Positions 26,995 to 36,295 are shown, counted from the first letter of the stretch. The stretch is 64,000 bases of DNA from Alkalibacterium sp049389645 (GCF_049389645.1 NZ_CP186540.1:1054001-1118000), one strand, 5' to 3'. Notes: generated by a model not told the origin, from the sequence alone. Numbers and translations: made by a program.

Positions 26995-27008
26995 GGGAGG
27001 ATTATTTC

Positions 27009-27917
27009 ATGGCTTTATTTTTATCAAGCATTTCTCAAGGATTACTCTGGTCGATCATGGCCATTGGCGTCTATATCACCTTCCGCGTTCTAAATGTCGC
27101 TGACTTAACCACAGAAGGCAGCTTTCCACTAGGCGCGGCAATAAGTACCAGTTTAATAGTAAACGGCATGGCTCCCTGGTTATCCGTACTGCTTGCCCTA
27201 CTCGGGGGCATGGCAGCCGGATTCATCTCCGGCTTCTTGTATACAAAATGGAAAATCCCTGCCTTACTTGCAGGAATCATTACAATGACGGGCCTTTATT
27301 CCATTAATTTACGCGTCATGGGACAAGCCAATATCTCCCTCCTCGGACAAGAGACGCTCATTCGAACAGTGGAGAGTTTCGGTTTAAGCAAAACCAATGC
27401 AGTATTACTCGTCGGATCAATTGCAGTTGGGATAGTCATTATCCTGCTCCATCTCTTTTTTCATACTGAAGTGGGCCTGGCGATTCGTTCTACCGGTGAC
27501 AATAACGAGATGAGCGAAGCCAACGGTATCCGGACCAATTTCATGAAAGTCATTGGCTACATGTTAAGTAATGGACTGATTGCGACATCCGGTGCCTTAC
27601 TCGCTCAAAACAATGGATACGCGGATATCAGCATGGGTATCGGGACGATCGTTATCGGTTTGGCCTCCATCATTATCGGTGAAGTGTTCTTCCGTAACAT
27701 ATCCATTGCCAAACGTTTATTGACGGTCGTCTTGGGTTCAGTCATATACCGCTTACTCATATTGATCGTTTTAGAAATGAACGTTGATCCGCAAGACTTG
27801 AAACTTTTCTCAGCCATCCTTTTAGCGTTAGCCTTACGTCTTCCAGCTATTCAGGAACGTCTGACTAAACGAAACAAGAAAGCTACAGTTTCATCTGAAA
27901 AAGGAGGGTTATCATAA
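27009..27917 (+). CDS. ABC transporter permease of the TrpY type
   Basis: 302 residues with 8-9 membrane segments, of the BPD_transp_2 branch (relatives of branched-chain amino-acid and nucleoside permeases). Typical are VLNVADLTTEGSFPLGAA near residue 27 and ANGIRTNFMKVIGYMLSNGLIA near 173. A GGGAGG site precedes the ATG, 14 bp after the binding-protein stop. Its stop overlaps the start of the ATPase gene (TAATG), indicating translational coupling. It forms the channel of the importer. Confidence 0.88.
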   Translation: MALFLSSISQGLLWSIMAIGVYITFRVLNVADLTTEGSFPLGAAISTSLIVNGMAPWLSVLLALLGGMAAGFISGFLYTKWKIPALLAGIITMTGLYSINLRVMGQANISLLGQETLIRTVESFGLSKTNAVLLVGSIAVGIVIILLHLFFHTEVGLAIRSTGDNNEMSEANGIRTNFMKVIGYMLSNGLIATSGALLAQNNGYADISMGIGTIVIGLASIIIGEVFFRNISIAKRLLTVVLGSVIYRLLILIVLEMNVDPQDLKLFSAILLALALRLPAIQERLTKRNKKATVSSEKGGLS

Positions 27918-28720
27918 TGGTCGCAGCGTTAGAACTGAAAAATATTCATAAGAGTTTTGAAGTGGGCTCTGTCAATGAAAACCATGTCCTGAAAGGCATC
28001 GATTTCACAGTGAACGAAGGGGATTTTATTACAGTGATTGGCGGAAACGGTGCAGGTAAGTCTACCTTTCTGAACAGTATCGCTGGCAGTTTCCCGGTTG
28101 ATGAAGGAGAAATCCTGCTCGACGGTGAAGATATCACGAAAGAGTCCGCTTATAAACGCGCGTCACACATCAGTCGCGTGTTCCAGGATTCTAAAATGGG
28201 AACTGCTTCCCGCTTAAGCATTGAAGAGAACTTAGCCATTGCCTGGAAACGCGGGAAAAAACGCGGACTCGGTCGAGGCATTCATAAAAAAGAACGAGAC
28301 GTTTACAAAGAAGAGTTGAAAAAACTGGGACTCGGACTTGAAGACCGTTTGAAAATGGACGTGGGACTGCTTTCTGGTGGACAACGCCAAGCACTCACCT
28401 TGCTGATGGCGTCGCTTGTCACACCCAAATTGTTACTCCTGGATGAACACACGGCCGCTCTGGATCCGAAAACCAGTCAGATGGTCTTGGATTTAACTGA
28501 TCAGATCATCAAGGAAAAGAAACTTACTGCATTGATGATCACGCACAACATGGAACAGGCCATCACGTACGGTAATCGTTTGATCATGATGAACAACGGC
28601 TATATCGTTGTGGATGTATCCGGTGAAGAAAAAAAACACCTTACCGTCCCCGACCTGCTCGAGTTATTTAAACAAAAGAGCGGCAGTGCCGTCTCAGAAG
28701 ATGCCTTACTGCTTTCTTAA
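27917..28720 (+). CDS. ABC transporter ATP-binding protein of the TrpZ type
   Basis: 267 residues. Walker A GGNGAGKST (near residue 42), signature LLSGGQRQALTL (near 153), and Walker B with LLLLDEHTAALDP, where His replaces the usual Pro of the DEP(T) motif, a recognised variant in this subfamily. The H-loop is MITHNM. It powers import by the binding protein and permease upstream, with which it forms a coupled operon ended by a strong terminator. Confidence 0.9.
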   Translation: MVAALELKNIHKSFEVGSVNENHVLKGIDFTVNEGDFITVIGGNGAGKSTFLNSIAGSFPVDEGEILLDGEDITKESAYKRASHISRVFQDSKMGTASRLSIEENLAIAWKRGKKRGLGRGIHKKERDVYKEELKKLGLGLEDRLKMDVGLLSGGQRQALTLLMASLVTPKLLLLDEHTAALDPKTSQMVLDLTDQIIKEKKLTALMITHNMEQAITYGNRLIMMNNGYIVVDVSGEEKKHLTVPDLLELFKQKSGSAVSEDALLLS

Positions 28721-28724
28721 TGAG

Positions 28725-28756
28725 AACACCAAGTCAGCCGACTTGGTGTTTTTTCA
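28725..28756 (+). terminator. Terminator of the ABC importer operon
   Basis: AACACCAAGTC with its complement around AGCC, followed by TTTTTTC. The 52-bp array starts about 65 bp later. Confidence 0.9.
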
Positions 28757-28819
28757 TTTTTCAAATCTAATCTCTGCCTTTAATTAAGATTTAACGTGTA
28801 AGTAGTATTTTTCGTCACA

Positions 28820-29328
28820 GCGTGCCCTTCATACCTCTTTCATTGTCACGAAGGGCACGCAATCCGTTATTCCGTTTCCTTCACACCTCTTCTTAACTCA
28901 CGAAGGGCACGCTTTCGGCTATTCCGTTACCCTCACACCTCTTCCAAACTCACGAAGGGCACGCTTTCCGCTATTCCGTTACCTTCGTGCCACTTCCGAA
29001 CTCACGAAGGGCACGCAATCAGTCATTCCGTTTCCTTCACGCCTCTTCTTAACTCACGAAGGGCACGCTTTCGGCTATTCCGTTACCTTCGTGCCACTTC
29101 CGAACTCACGAAGGGCACGCATTCCGCTATTGCTTGCCCTTCGCATCTCTTTCCATCTCGCGAAGGGCACGCAATCCGTTATTCCGTTTCCTTCACGCCT
29201 CTTCCAAACTCACGAAGGGCACGCAATCAGTCATTCCGTTACCTTCACACCTCTTCCAAACTCGCGAAGGGCACGCTTTCGGCTATTCCGTTACCTTCAC
29301 ACCTCTTTCAATCCCACGAAGGGCACGC
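28820..29328. repeat. 52-bp-period hairpin array, locus 2 (10 units)
   Basis: Cores GAAGGGCACGC start at 28850, 28902, 28954, 29006, 29058, 29110, 29162, 29214, 29266 and 29318, all 52 bp apart. The first left arm, GCGTGCCCTTC (28820), is the perfect complement of the right arm; later left arms are mostly CCGTTTCCTTC or CCGTTACCTTC. Loops are 19 nt (for example ACACCTCTTCCAAACTCAC). Linkers are 11 nt and end in ATT (TTTCGGCTATT, AATCCGTTATT, AATCAGTCATT). The length is 9x52+41. It lies between two same-strand genes, the ABC importer ATPase and the XRE regulator. Small open frames across it are artefacts of the repeat. Confidence 0.9.
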
Positions 29329-29434
29329 AACACTTTGTAGCAGCCTATTATATCAGGCTTTTTCCTTAATATACAAAATGTAGCTAGGTTAATCAGTATG
29401 GATTCTGGTAATATTGATTTATGGAGGCGAGACG

Positions 29435-30133
29435 ATGAAAATAGGGGGAAAATTAAAGGAGAAAAGACAAGAAGTAAATCTCACCCAAAAAGAACTGGCT
29501 GAGATCTTGCATGTTTCAAGACAAACTATTTCCAGCTGGGAAGTTGGACGTACATATCCTGACTTAGATGTGCTTGTCGCAATTAGTGAACTATATAAAA
29601 TCCCGCTGGATGATTTATTAAAAGATGACTCGACTATGGTGGAAGATATTACTAAGAAGGTCAAGCAAAGTGAGCGAAGAAAAATCCTGAACGTCGTATT
29701 AATTTTTTTACTAACTGCCGTAAGTAGTTTCAGCTTGTTCTATTTCATAAGAGAACAGCAGACAACTCAAACAAATGAATTGGGTCTGAGTCCCAGTAAC
29801 TTACATTCCTCTACTTGGCAATTGAGCTTTGATCCTACTCATAACATAAATCAATCTGTGCTCTCATTCGATAGAAACAGTGTAGCTGTTTACTATCACT
29901 ATAGAACCGGAGAGACAGCCGCTGAGAACCACGAAGTAAATGATTATGATGATCTGCGCATAGAAGTAGATGAAAATACGTATATCGTTACCGCTCATGG
30001 TTTCAGTCAAGAGTACGAAAAGTTAAGTGATACAATCATCAGAGATTCTAACGGTACCGAGTACTACCAAGTTTTGTCTGAAGCTTCTCATGATAGTTTG
30101 TTCTGGATAGCAGATCATTTTAATAATGAATGA
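29435..30133 (+). CDS. XRE-family regulator with a membrane anchor
   Basis: 232 residues from the ATG at 29435, 7 nt after GGAGG. Residues 3-58 are a Cro/C1 helix-turn-helix (LKEKRQEVNLTQKELAEILH, then VSRQTISSWEVGRTYPDLD). A single membrane segment lies at about 84-105 (LNVVLIFLLTAVSSFSLFYF), followed by a ~125-residue, probably extracytoplasmic, domain of no recognised family. This layout suggests a membrane-tethered regulator. No obvious target gene adjoins it. The 100 bp upstream lie just past the 52-bp array. Confidence 0.8.
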   Translation: MKIGGKLKEKRQEVNLTQKELAEILHVSRQTISSWEVGRTYPDLDVLVAISELYKIPLDDLLKDDSTMVEDITKKVKQSERRKILNVVLIFLLTAVSSFSLFYFIREQQTTQTNELGLSPSNLHSSTWQLSFDPTHNINQSVLSFDRNSVAVYYHYRTGETAAENHEVNDYDDLRIEVDENTYIVTAHGFSQEYEKLSDTIIRDSNGTEYYQVLSEASHDSLFWIADHFNNE

Positions 30134-30206
30134 TACTCATACCAACATAAATGAAGTCAACAAACAATGATTGTCTATTTTCATAAATGTTTAGTCACAA
30201 TATAAA

Positions 30207-30252
30207 AAGAGCAATAGCTTGTGGTCAATATGACACAATGCTATTGCTCTCT
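30207..30252. terminator. Hairpin between the XRE gene and the opp remnants
   Basis: AAGAGCAATAGC pairs with GCTATTGCTCTC around a ~21-nt loop. The following T-run is poor on the plus strand, so a terminator role is tentative. Confidence 0.5.
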
Positions 30253-30295
30253 TAATAATATGTTTGTTTAATTATTGAAGCACCCAATAATTCGG

Positions 30296-30690
30296 TCATA
30301 TTTCTGTCAGTACTTGCCCTTCAATAGAAATTTCTTCTTCCTCGTCAGCTGAAACATGTCCACCTTTTGCTTCATAGTGAGGATCAGGAACCGGAATAGC
30401 CGATCAGGCCTAATGTTTCTGCTCTGTAAATCTCAAAATTATAATCGTCTACCGCTTTTAAAGTCGCTTTTCTTCCCAAAGGAAAATGTTTGGACAAGCC
30501 ACTGACTTCAAGGGTTTTTTCTTGTGTGCCTGAATAAATTTTTATTAATTTTTATACAGCGGCTTCTGTCTTTTCTTCATGAAGATTCGGAATCGCTGCC
30601 AGCAGATTTTTGGTGTAGTCTTCTTTGGGATTGCTGAAAATCTCTTTTGTCCTTCCTTGTTCGATCACTCTACCTTTGTTCATTATTAAA
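30296..30690 (-). pseudogene. Remnants of two oligopeptide ABC ATPase genes (OppD/OppF-like)
   Basis: Read on the minus strand, three pieces follow each other. At 30690-30552 the C-terminal ~43 residues of one ATPase (LIMNKGRVIEQGRTKEIFSN ... NLLAAIPNLHEEKTEAAV, stop). At about 30530-30400 the N-terminus of the next (LEVSGLSKHFPLGRKATLKA ... EIYRAETLGLIG), which breaks off just before the P-loop. Then, in another frame, its extreme C-terminus (IPVPDPHYEAKGGHVSADEE ... ISIEGQVLTEI, stop at 30296). Everything between, including the Walker motifs, is deleted. The order and end sequences match an oppD-oppF pair. Confidence 0.75.
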
Positions 30691-30749
30691 AACCGCCTTA
30701 CCATCAAGTCTGAACGACTATAATGGTAAGGCGGTTTATATATGTTTAA

Positions 30750-32234
30750 TCAATTTGCCCCCGCAGGAATTGGCGCAGGATAAATTAAGTGATCGTTCAG
30801 TAAACGGGAATCGGGTAAGAGATCTTCTTTTTGTTTTTTTCCGGAATTCCAGAACAATACGAGTAGTCCCACTGACACAATAGAGGAAATTACGTGTGTC
30901 ACTAATCCTAGTTCAAGACCTAAACCGATTGGCTGACTGACAATATACACAACGACAGCGTACAGCATGAAAATCGCTGGAACGAATGTGACCAGATAAT
31001 TTTTATCTTTAAGGTACAGATAACGCGTTGATACGAGTAGTGAAATAACCGCTGTAACCTGGTTTGCCCAGTTAAAGTAACGCCAGAGCAGATTGAAATC
31101 TACTTGAGTCAATACGAAGGAAATCGCATAAAGCGGTAAAGTGACCATTAGAATTTTTTTCACCGTATCTTGTTTAATATTTAGATACTCTGCCAGAATC
31201 GTACGCAAACTTCTAAAGGCTGACAAGCCTGAAGATAAAGGTAATACGATAACGCCGATGATAGCGATAGTTCCCATGACATTACCTAACAGTAAGATAG
31301 AAACCTGATTCACAACAGCCGATGGTGTTCCCGCCGCGATCATCTGACTCAATGTCTGACCGTCAAACAGTGCCATGGATGCCGCTGCCCAAATCATCGC
31401 AATGACCCCTTCTGCAATCATCATACCGTAGAAAACAAAACGTCCTTCTCTTTCGTTTGTACTCGTGCGTGAAACCATGGGTGCCTGTGTTGCATGGAAC
31501 CCTGAGATTGCACCACAGGATATGGTGAAGAAAATAATTGGGAAAATAGGTGTCCCATCCGGATGTATATTGGTTAATGAACTAGCATTCAGGTTGGGTA
31601 ACGTATGTCCACCGGTCATCAAGCTTATACCGATAGCGACCGTACTGATGATCAAAATAGCCCCGAAGATAGGGTAGATTTTACCTAAAGCTTTATCTAT
31701 AGGTAAAACAGTTGAAATAATAAAGTAAATGAATATTAATGCCGTAATCATACCTACCGTCATCCAACTCGGCGTAAAGTATAAAATCAAATTAGCCGGT
31801 GACGTAACAAACACTGTTCCGACCAGCAACAATAATAGCATTGCGAAGATATTTACCACGTGTTTCAAGGGTTTTCCTAAATATTTACTCGCCAGTTCAG
31901 GTAAATGAGCCCCGCCGTTTCTCAGAGAAATCATTCCGATCATATAGTCATGAACGGCTCCGGCAAAGATGGCCCCGATGATGATCCATAGATAAGCGAT
32001 CGGACCATACAAGGCTCCCATGATGGGTCCGAATATCGGTCCTGTTCCTGCGATGTTCAACAGTTGAATGATTGCATTCTTCCACTTGGGCATCGGTACA
32101 AAGTCATACCCATCTCGAAGTGTTTCCGCCGGCGTCGGCCGATCCGGCTCGATCGAAAAATTCTTTTCTATATATCGACCATAAGTGAAATAGCCGAGAA
32201 TCAATAGTAAGATACCACCAATTAATGTCATCAT
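30750..32234 (-). CDS. cstA: CstA-family transporter (pyruvate/peptide type)
   Basis: 494 residues from the ATG at 32234 behind GGAGG, with about 14 membrane segments. Family signatures are NIAGTGPIFGPIMGALYGP (near residue 58), GAVHDYMIGMISLRNGGAHL and GAISGFHATQAPMVSRT. It is shorter than E. coli CstA (about 700 residues) and lacks the long C-terminal part. Relatives BtsT and CstA import pyruvate with protons; peptide uptake has also been proposed. A LytS/LytR-type system is encoded just upstream on the same strand, matching the BtsSR-BtsT arrangement in enterobacteria. A terminator (32298-32330) separates them, so cstA probably has its own regulated promoter. Confidence 0.88.
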   Translation of the reverse strand: MMTLIGGILLLILGYFTYGRYIEKNFSIEPDRPTPAETLRDGYDFVPMPKWKNAIIQLLNIAGTGPIFGPIMGALYGPIAYLWIIIGAIFAGAVHDYMIGMISLRNGGAHLPELASKYLGKPLKHVVNIFAMLLLLLVGTVFVTSPANLILYFTPSWMTVGMITALIFIYFIISTVLPIDKALGKIYPIFGAILIISTVAIGISLMTGGHTLPNLNASSLTNIHPDGTPIFPIIFFTISCGAISGFHATQAPMVSRTSTNEREGRFVFYGMMIAEGVIAMIWAAASMALFDGQTLSQMIAAGTPSAVVNQVSILLLGNVMGTIAIIGVIVLPLSSGLSAFRSLRTILAEYLNIKQDTVKKILMVTLPLYAISFVLTQVDFNLLWRYFNWANQVTAVISLLVSTRYLYLKDKNYLVTFVPAIFMLYAVVVYIVSQPIGLGLELGLVTHVISSIVSVGLLVLFWNSGKKQKEDLLPDSRLLNDHLIYPAPIPAGAN

Positions 32235-32297
32235 TGTTTTGTTCCTCCATTTTTTGTAAGCGTTATAGTTACTCACAGTGTATAGAAAAACATAGAA

Positions 32298-32330
32298 AAA
32301 AAGTGCATTTCGGGATGAAATGCACTTTTT
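32298..32330 (-). terminator. Terminator of the lytS-lytR unit
   Basis: Perfect 14-bp stem AAAAAGTGCATTTC with a 5-nt loop; on the minus strand it is followed by TTTTCTATG. A TATAAC box lies between it and the cstA start, so the 63 bp between them probably hold the cstA promoter. Confidence 0.85.
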
Positions 32331-32366
32331 CAGTGATGACTTGCATTAATAAACAGATGAAAAACC

Positions 32367-33101
32367 TTATAAACCGAATCGTTCACGAAAGCTGTTGATG
32401 TATGACCGACTTACCGGCAACGTTAAAGAATTATTAAGCGTCAACTTATACGTATGATTGAACCATGGTTCTACCTCCGTTATAGCTTTTAAGTTGACCA
32501 CGTATGATCGATGAATCCGCATAAAGGAATAAGGTTCCAGCTTTTCCTGCCACGACTGAAGTGTTTCACGCGTTTCCAATTTATTATCTTTCGTATAAAC
32601 AACTGTTTTACCTTGTATTGCTTCTATCAATAGCAAATCCTGTCTTGAGAACATGTATATGCGGTCCTCCGTCTGTACCGGTATTTTTTCTATCGAAGCA
32701 TGTTCCACCACTTTTTCTTTCGCGGGAGACTCTGATACCTCCTCGATAGAATCAAACGCGCGCTTCAACGCCTGGAGGACTCGTTTTTCTTCAAAGGGCT
32801 TCAGAATGTAGTCTCTGGCGTTCTTCTCAAATGCTTCCACAGCATAATGATCATACGCAGTTGCAAAAATAATCACGGGTGGATTTTCCATTTTCTTGAT
32901 TTGTTCAGCCAGGGTCATTCCGCTTTCATCGGTTAAATGAATGTCTATAAAAATGATCCCCACCTGATTTGAGAGCAGCGCTTTGAATGCTTCTTCAATT
33001 GATTCAGCTTCGAAAACAGCCTTCACTTTTTCATGCTTCTTTATCAGATGACTTAACTCTGCTCGTGCAAGGTATTCGTCTTCAACTATCAATACATTCA
33101 T
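32367..33101 (-). CDS. LytTR-family response regulator
   Basis: 244 residues. The receiver domain (1-120) has the phosphoacceptor aspartate in IIFIDIHL (about residue 53), T/A and K positions in FATAYDHYAVEAF and YILKPFEEK. The C-terminal LytTR DNA-binding domain (about 145-244) includes YSFMRIHRSYVVNLKAITEV and LTLPVSRSYINSFRERFGL. The gene starts 3 bp after the sensor kinase stop. By homology to YehT/BtsR and LytR it should activate the adjacent cstA. Confidence 0.9.
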   Translation of the reverse strand: MNVLIVEDEYLARAELSHLIKKHEKVKAVFEAESIEEAFKALLSNQVGIIFIDIHLTDESGMTLAEQIKKMENPPVIIFATAYDHYAVEAFEKNARDYILKPFEEKRVLQALKRAFDSIEEVSESPAKEKVVEHASIEKIPVQTEDRIYMFSRQDLLLIEAIQGKTVVYTKDNKLETRETLQSWQEKLEPYSFMRIHRSYVVNLKAITEVEPWFNHTYKLTLNNSLTLPVSRSYINSFRERFGL

Positions 33102-33104
33102 CGC

Positions 33105-34847
33105 TTAGTCTCTCCTTTTTGGTATATGACTGACGACGCTTGTCCCTTCATCACTCGTTTGAAAATTGAGCTCGGCAACCTCTCCAAATAGGCTGATCAA
33201 TCGTCTATTCAGATTTTCGATAGCAGAGCCTGTTCCTTCTGACGATTGGATCTCTCTTTTTCCTAAATCTTTCAGAATATCTGGATCGACCCCAATACCG
33301 TTGTCTTTGACTTCAACACATAAATAATCAGCTTCTTCGGTTATGCTGATAACGACTTCATTATCTTCTTTTTTCCCAACAAACGCATGTTTGATAGCAT
33401 TCTCAACGAGGATCTGTATCATAAAAGGAGGAATAGCATAATCGAGCAAGTCTTCATCTATATTTTTTGTCACACGGTAACGATCAGGGAAACGTGCCTG
33501 TTCCAAACTCAAGTAAGCATCCACTTGCTGAAGCTCTTTTCCTGTCGTTATTAGATTCTGACGAACGCCTTGTAAATTTGATCGAAAAAAAGCACTCAAT
33601 TGATAGAGAAGATCCCGGGCCTTTTCACTATCAATGCGAATCAGTGCAGAGATCGTGTTTAAGGCATTGAAGAAGAAATGCGGATTTACCTGAGCCTGCA
33701 GTGACTTGATTTCTGCGTCCTGCATCAGTCGTTTCTGCATTTCTAATTCTCCAAATTCCAGCTGACTCGAAAAGATTTTTCCCAGTCCTTCTGCCAACTG
33801 CCTCTCTACATAGGTCAATTTATTTTTGTCAGTAAAATAAAACTTCAGTGTCCCACGCACTTCATTTCGGACTTTTAAAGGGATGACGAGCGCCGCTTCC
33901 AAGGGGCATCCTTCAACATGACAGCCAATCTCTTCGCGGGATCTTGCTTCTTTTAACATTCCCGTAGCAATGACTTCTTTTGACAGATCGGTCACAATGG
34001 AATGGGGCGGTTTGTGATGATCGCTCGCAGCTCCGACATGGGCCATGATCGTGTCTTTGTCCGTAATGCTGACTGCCGATACTTTCATCGTTTCGTGAAT
34101 AATGCGCGCTGCTTTAGAGGAAGAATCTTCATTCAAACCTGAACGGAAATAAGGCAAGGTTGCTTCAGCCAGTTCCAGCACGGCATGCGTCTGTACCGCA
34201 CGCGTTTCTTGTTCGAGCTTATCAAAAGAGCGAATGATCGATAAAAAGAGCGCCATACCGATACTATTTGTCATGATCATCGGCAGGGCAATGAGCTGGA
34301 CCAGCTGGTAAGCTTCCTGGGTATTTGTACTTAAAATCAAGATGCTTACCATTTGAACGAGCTCCGTCAACGTACCAATGAATATACCATCCACGGGCCT
34401 GGGAAACATTCCTTTTCCGATAAATCGATCTCCAAACAATCCGGAGAATATACCAATCAAGGTTGAAGAAATCAAATAGATATGAGGACCACTCCCCCCT
34501 TGAAGATAACGGATGATTCCTGATATCAGACCTACTGCGATTCCCACTGGAGAACCGCCGATCAACCCGGAAATACCGATCGTTAAAACACGTGTATTTG
34601 CCAGAGAAGAGTCGGCATCGAGGGTTGTAAATAATTGATTGATGATCTGCTGGTCTTCTCCTATTTCAACACCCGTATAATTTGATATGAAAGCAAACAA
34701 ACTGAATATGGCTATAAGCTGTACTTTACTGCTCCATCGTTCTCTCTTCATCAGTACCCTTTTGAAATAAGGAATATTTAAGAGCAAATAGGCTAAAACA
34801 ATGATTAACCCCACACGTTCAAGCATCAGTATGAATAAAGTAGCCAT
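33105..34847 (-). CDS. LytS-family sensor histidine kinase
   Basis: 580 residues. Residues 1-200 carry the multi-pass 5TMR_LYT sensor region (LERVGLIIVLAYLLLNIPYF; GLIGGSPVGIAVGLISGIIR). About 215-360 is a GAF-like domain. The histidine phosphorylation site is in VNPHFFFNALNTISALIRID (near 393), the His_kinase type that autophosphorylates a PHFxxNxLN motif, followed by an ATPase domain with ILVENAIKHAF and DNGIGVD. GGAGG precedes the ATG. LytS/BtsS relatives respond to extracellular pyruvate, which fits the neighbouring CstA transporter (inference from context). Confidence 0.9.
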   Translation of the reverse strand: MATLFILMLERVGLIIVLAYLLLNIPYFKRVLMKRERWSSKVQLIAIFSLFAFISNYTGVEIGEDQQIINQLFTTLDADSSLANTRVLTIGISGLIGGSPVGIAVGLISGIIRYLQGGSGPHIYLISSTLIGIFSGLFGDRFIGKGMFPRPVDGIFIGTLTELVQMVSILILSTNTQEAYQLVQLIALPMIMTNSIGMALFLSIIRSFDKLEQETRAVQTHAVLELAEATLPYFRSGLNEDSSSKAARIIHETMKVSAVSITDKDTIMAHVGAASDHHKPPHSIVTDLSKEVIATGMLKEARSREEIGCHVEGCPLEAALVIPLKVRNEVRGTLKFYFTDKNKLTYVERQLAEGLGKIFSSQLEFGELEMQKRLMQDAEIKSLQAQVNPHFFFNALNTISALIRIDSEKARDLLYQLSAFFRSNLQGVRQNLITTGKELQQVDAYLSLEQARFPDRYRVTKNIDEDLLDYAIPPFMIQILVENAIKHAFVGKKEDNEVVISITEEADYLCVEVKDNGIGVDPDILKDLGKREIQSSEGTGSAIENLNRRLISLFGEVAELNFQTSDEGTSVVSHIPKRRD

Positions 34848-34941
34848 GTAATCCTCCTTCTTTCAGAACAAATAATACATTCATACTAACACAATCGAAA
34901 TATAAAAAGTGAATAAGAATTGCGTAAACGTTACTAATAAA

Positions 34942-34990
34942 AAATAAGCCTATCACTATTGAGATGAATCAACAGTGACAAGCTTATTTT
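34942..34990 (-). terminator. Terminator of the aldo/keto reductase gene
   Basis: AAATAAGC...TCACT..TTG pairs with CAA.AGTGA..GCTTATTT around GAGATGAAT. The sequence is nearly repeated at 36244-36290 (see the tRNA-like remnant). Confidence 0.7.
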
Positions 34991-35076
34991 ATAAAGGGAT
35001 TAACCGTGATCAAACCAGCAATTTCTTACCCGTCAGTATTACTTATAGTAATAAAAAAATATTTATTTGGCACACC

Positions 35077-36060
35077 TTACCATGCATAGGCTTCCGGAGC
35101 ATGACCGCCCGGGCCAGGGAAAATTTTGTCCAGTTTCTGCATAACATCCTCTGTAAGGTTGATTTCAAGAGCCTTGAGTGCCTGCTCCAATTGGTCCATA
35201 GTTCTCGGTCCGATAATAGGCGCTGTCACAGCCGGATTAGCTAACAGCCAAGCCAAAGCGACGTTCGGTTCAGATTCACCCAGTTCTTTACATAGCTTGG
35301 AAAAATCCTCTAATTGGTGACGTTCCTGATCAGAAAGATTAGCTGCCCGCTCTTCACTTCTGGAACCAGGATCTGGATCAAGAATCTTCCCACTCAGCAA
35401 GCCTCCGCCTAATGGACTCCAGGGAATGACTCCGATACCCAACTCTTTGGCAGCTGGAAGTACTTCCAATTCTGGAAGTCGGCATAACAAATTATATTTG
35501 TGCTGTTCAGATACCAGTCCAAGAAAATTCCGTTTCTCTGCGGCAGCTTGAGCAAGAACAAGGTGGAAACCAGCAAAATTACTTGATCCAATATAGTATG
35601 CCTTACCTTGGTCCACTAACGATTCAAACACACCCCATATTTCTTCCCACGGTGCGTGGCGTTCAATATGATGCATTTGATACAACTCAACATGGTCCGT
35701 CTGCAGACGTTTTAAGGACCCTTCCAAATGTCTGCGGATTTTGTAAGCAGAAAGTCCGCGTTCCTGATTTGGTCCATCGGTTTCATCTTCCATACCACCA
35801 TAGACTTTAGTCGCCAAAACGACTTTTTCTCGCCGGCCGCCTCCCTGTGCAAACCAGCGACCAATGATTTCTTCTGTTTGTCCTCTTTGACCCTTACCAC
35901 CGTAAACATTTGCTGTATCAAAGAAGTTGATCCCTGCATCCAGTGCTCTGTCCATTATGGCAAAGGCATCTTTTTCACTCGTATAAGGACCGAAGTTCAT
36001 TGTTCCTAAACAAAGCTTACTGACTTTCAATCCTGTTCGTCCTAAATTAGTATAATCCAT
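35077..36060 (-). CDS. Aldo/keto reductase
   Basis: 327 residues starting MDYTNLGRTGLKVSKLCLGT. The AKR tetrad positions are visible: D in FFDTANVYGG (about 47-56), Y52-region, K in VLATKVYGG and H in DHVELYQMHHIERH. The NADPH-binding end is in VTAPIIGPRTMDQLEQAL. The family reduces carbonyl compounds with NADPH; the substrate is not predictable. It is related to the B. subtilis YhdN/IolS-type general-stress reductases. Single gene with its own terminator. Confidence 0.9.
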   Translation of the reverse strand: MDYTNLGRTGLKVSKLCLGTMNFGPYTSEKDAFAIMDRALDAGINFFDTANVYGGKGQRGQTEEIIGRWFAQGGGRREKVVLATKVYGGMEDETDGPNQERGLSAYKIRRHLEGSLKRLQTDHVELYQMHHIERHAPWEEIWGVFESLVDQGKAYYIGSSNFAGFHLVLAQAAAEKRNFLGLVSEQHKYNLLCRLPELEVLPAAKELGIGVIPWSPLGGGLLSGKILDPDPGSRSEERAANLSDQERHQLEDFSKLCKELGESEPNVALAWLLANPAVTAPIIGPRTMDQLEQALKALEINLTEDVMQKLDKIFPGPGGHAPEAYAW

Positions 36061-36243
36061 ACAATCTTTTCCTCCTCTTAATATCTAACTGCCTTCAAAA
36101 TCTTGATCCATACCTTTTTTTCTTAGCCCTTTAATCGTATCACTATTAAATTTTTAACTCAACAATGTTGTATCCGATATCATTTGTGTATTGACAGGTA
36201 ATAAGATATTTAACAGACTCGAAGGACATACACCGCCAAAAAA

Positions 36244-36290
36244 AATAAGCTTATCACTATTGAGGTTAATCAACAGTGACAAGCTTATTA
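36244..36290 (-). terminator. Terminator-like hairpin next to the tRNA-like remnant
   Basis: AATAAGCTT.TCACT.TTG pairs with CAA.AGTGA.AAGCTTATT. It is a near copy of 34942-34990 and occupies the same position relative to the tRNA-like sequence as the real tRNA terminator (38481-38532) does to tRNA-Val. Confidence 0.6.
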
Positions 36291-36295
36291 TAGTA

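Noticed and set aside
28820..29369. Small plus-strand ORFs (29091-29369, 29134-29340)
   Set aside because: They lie inside array locus 2 and reflect its repeat; no ribosome binding site.
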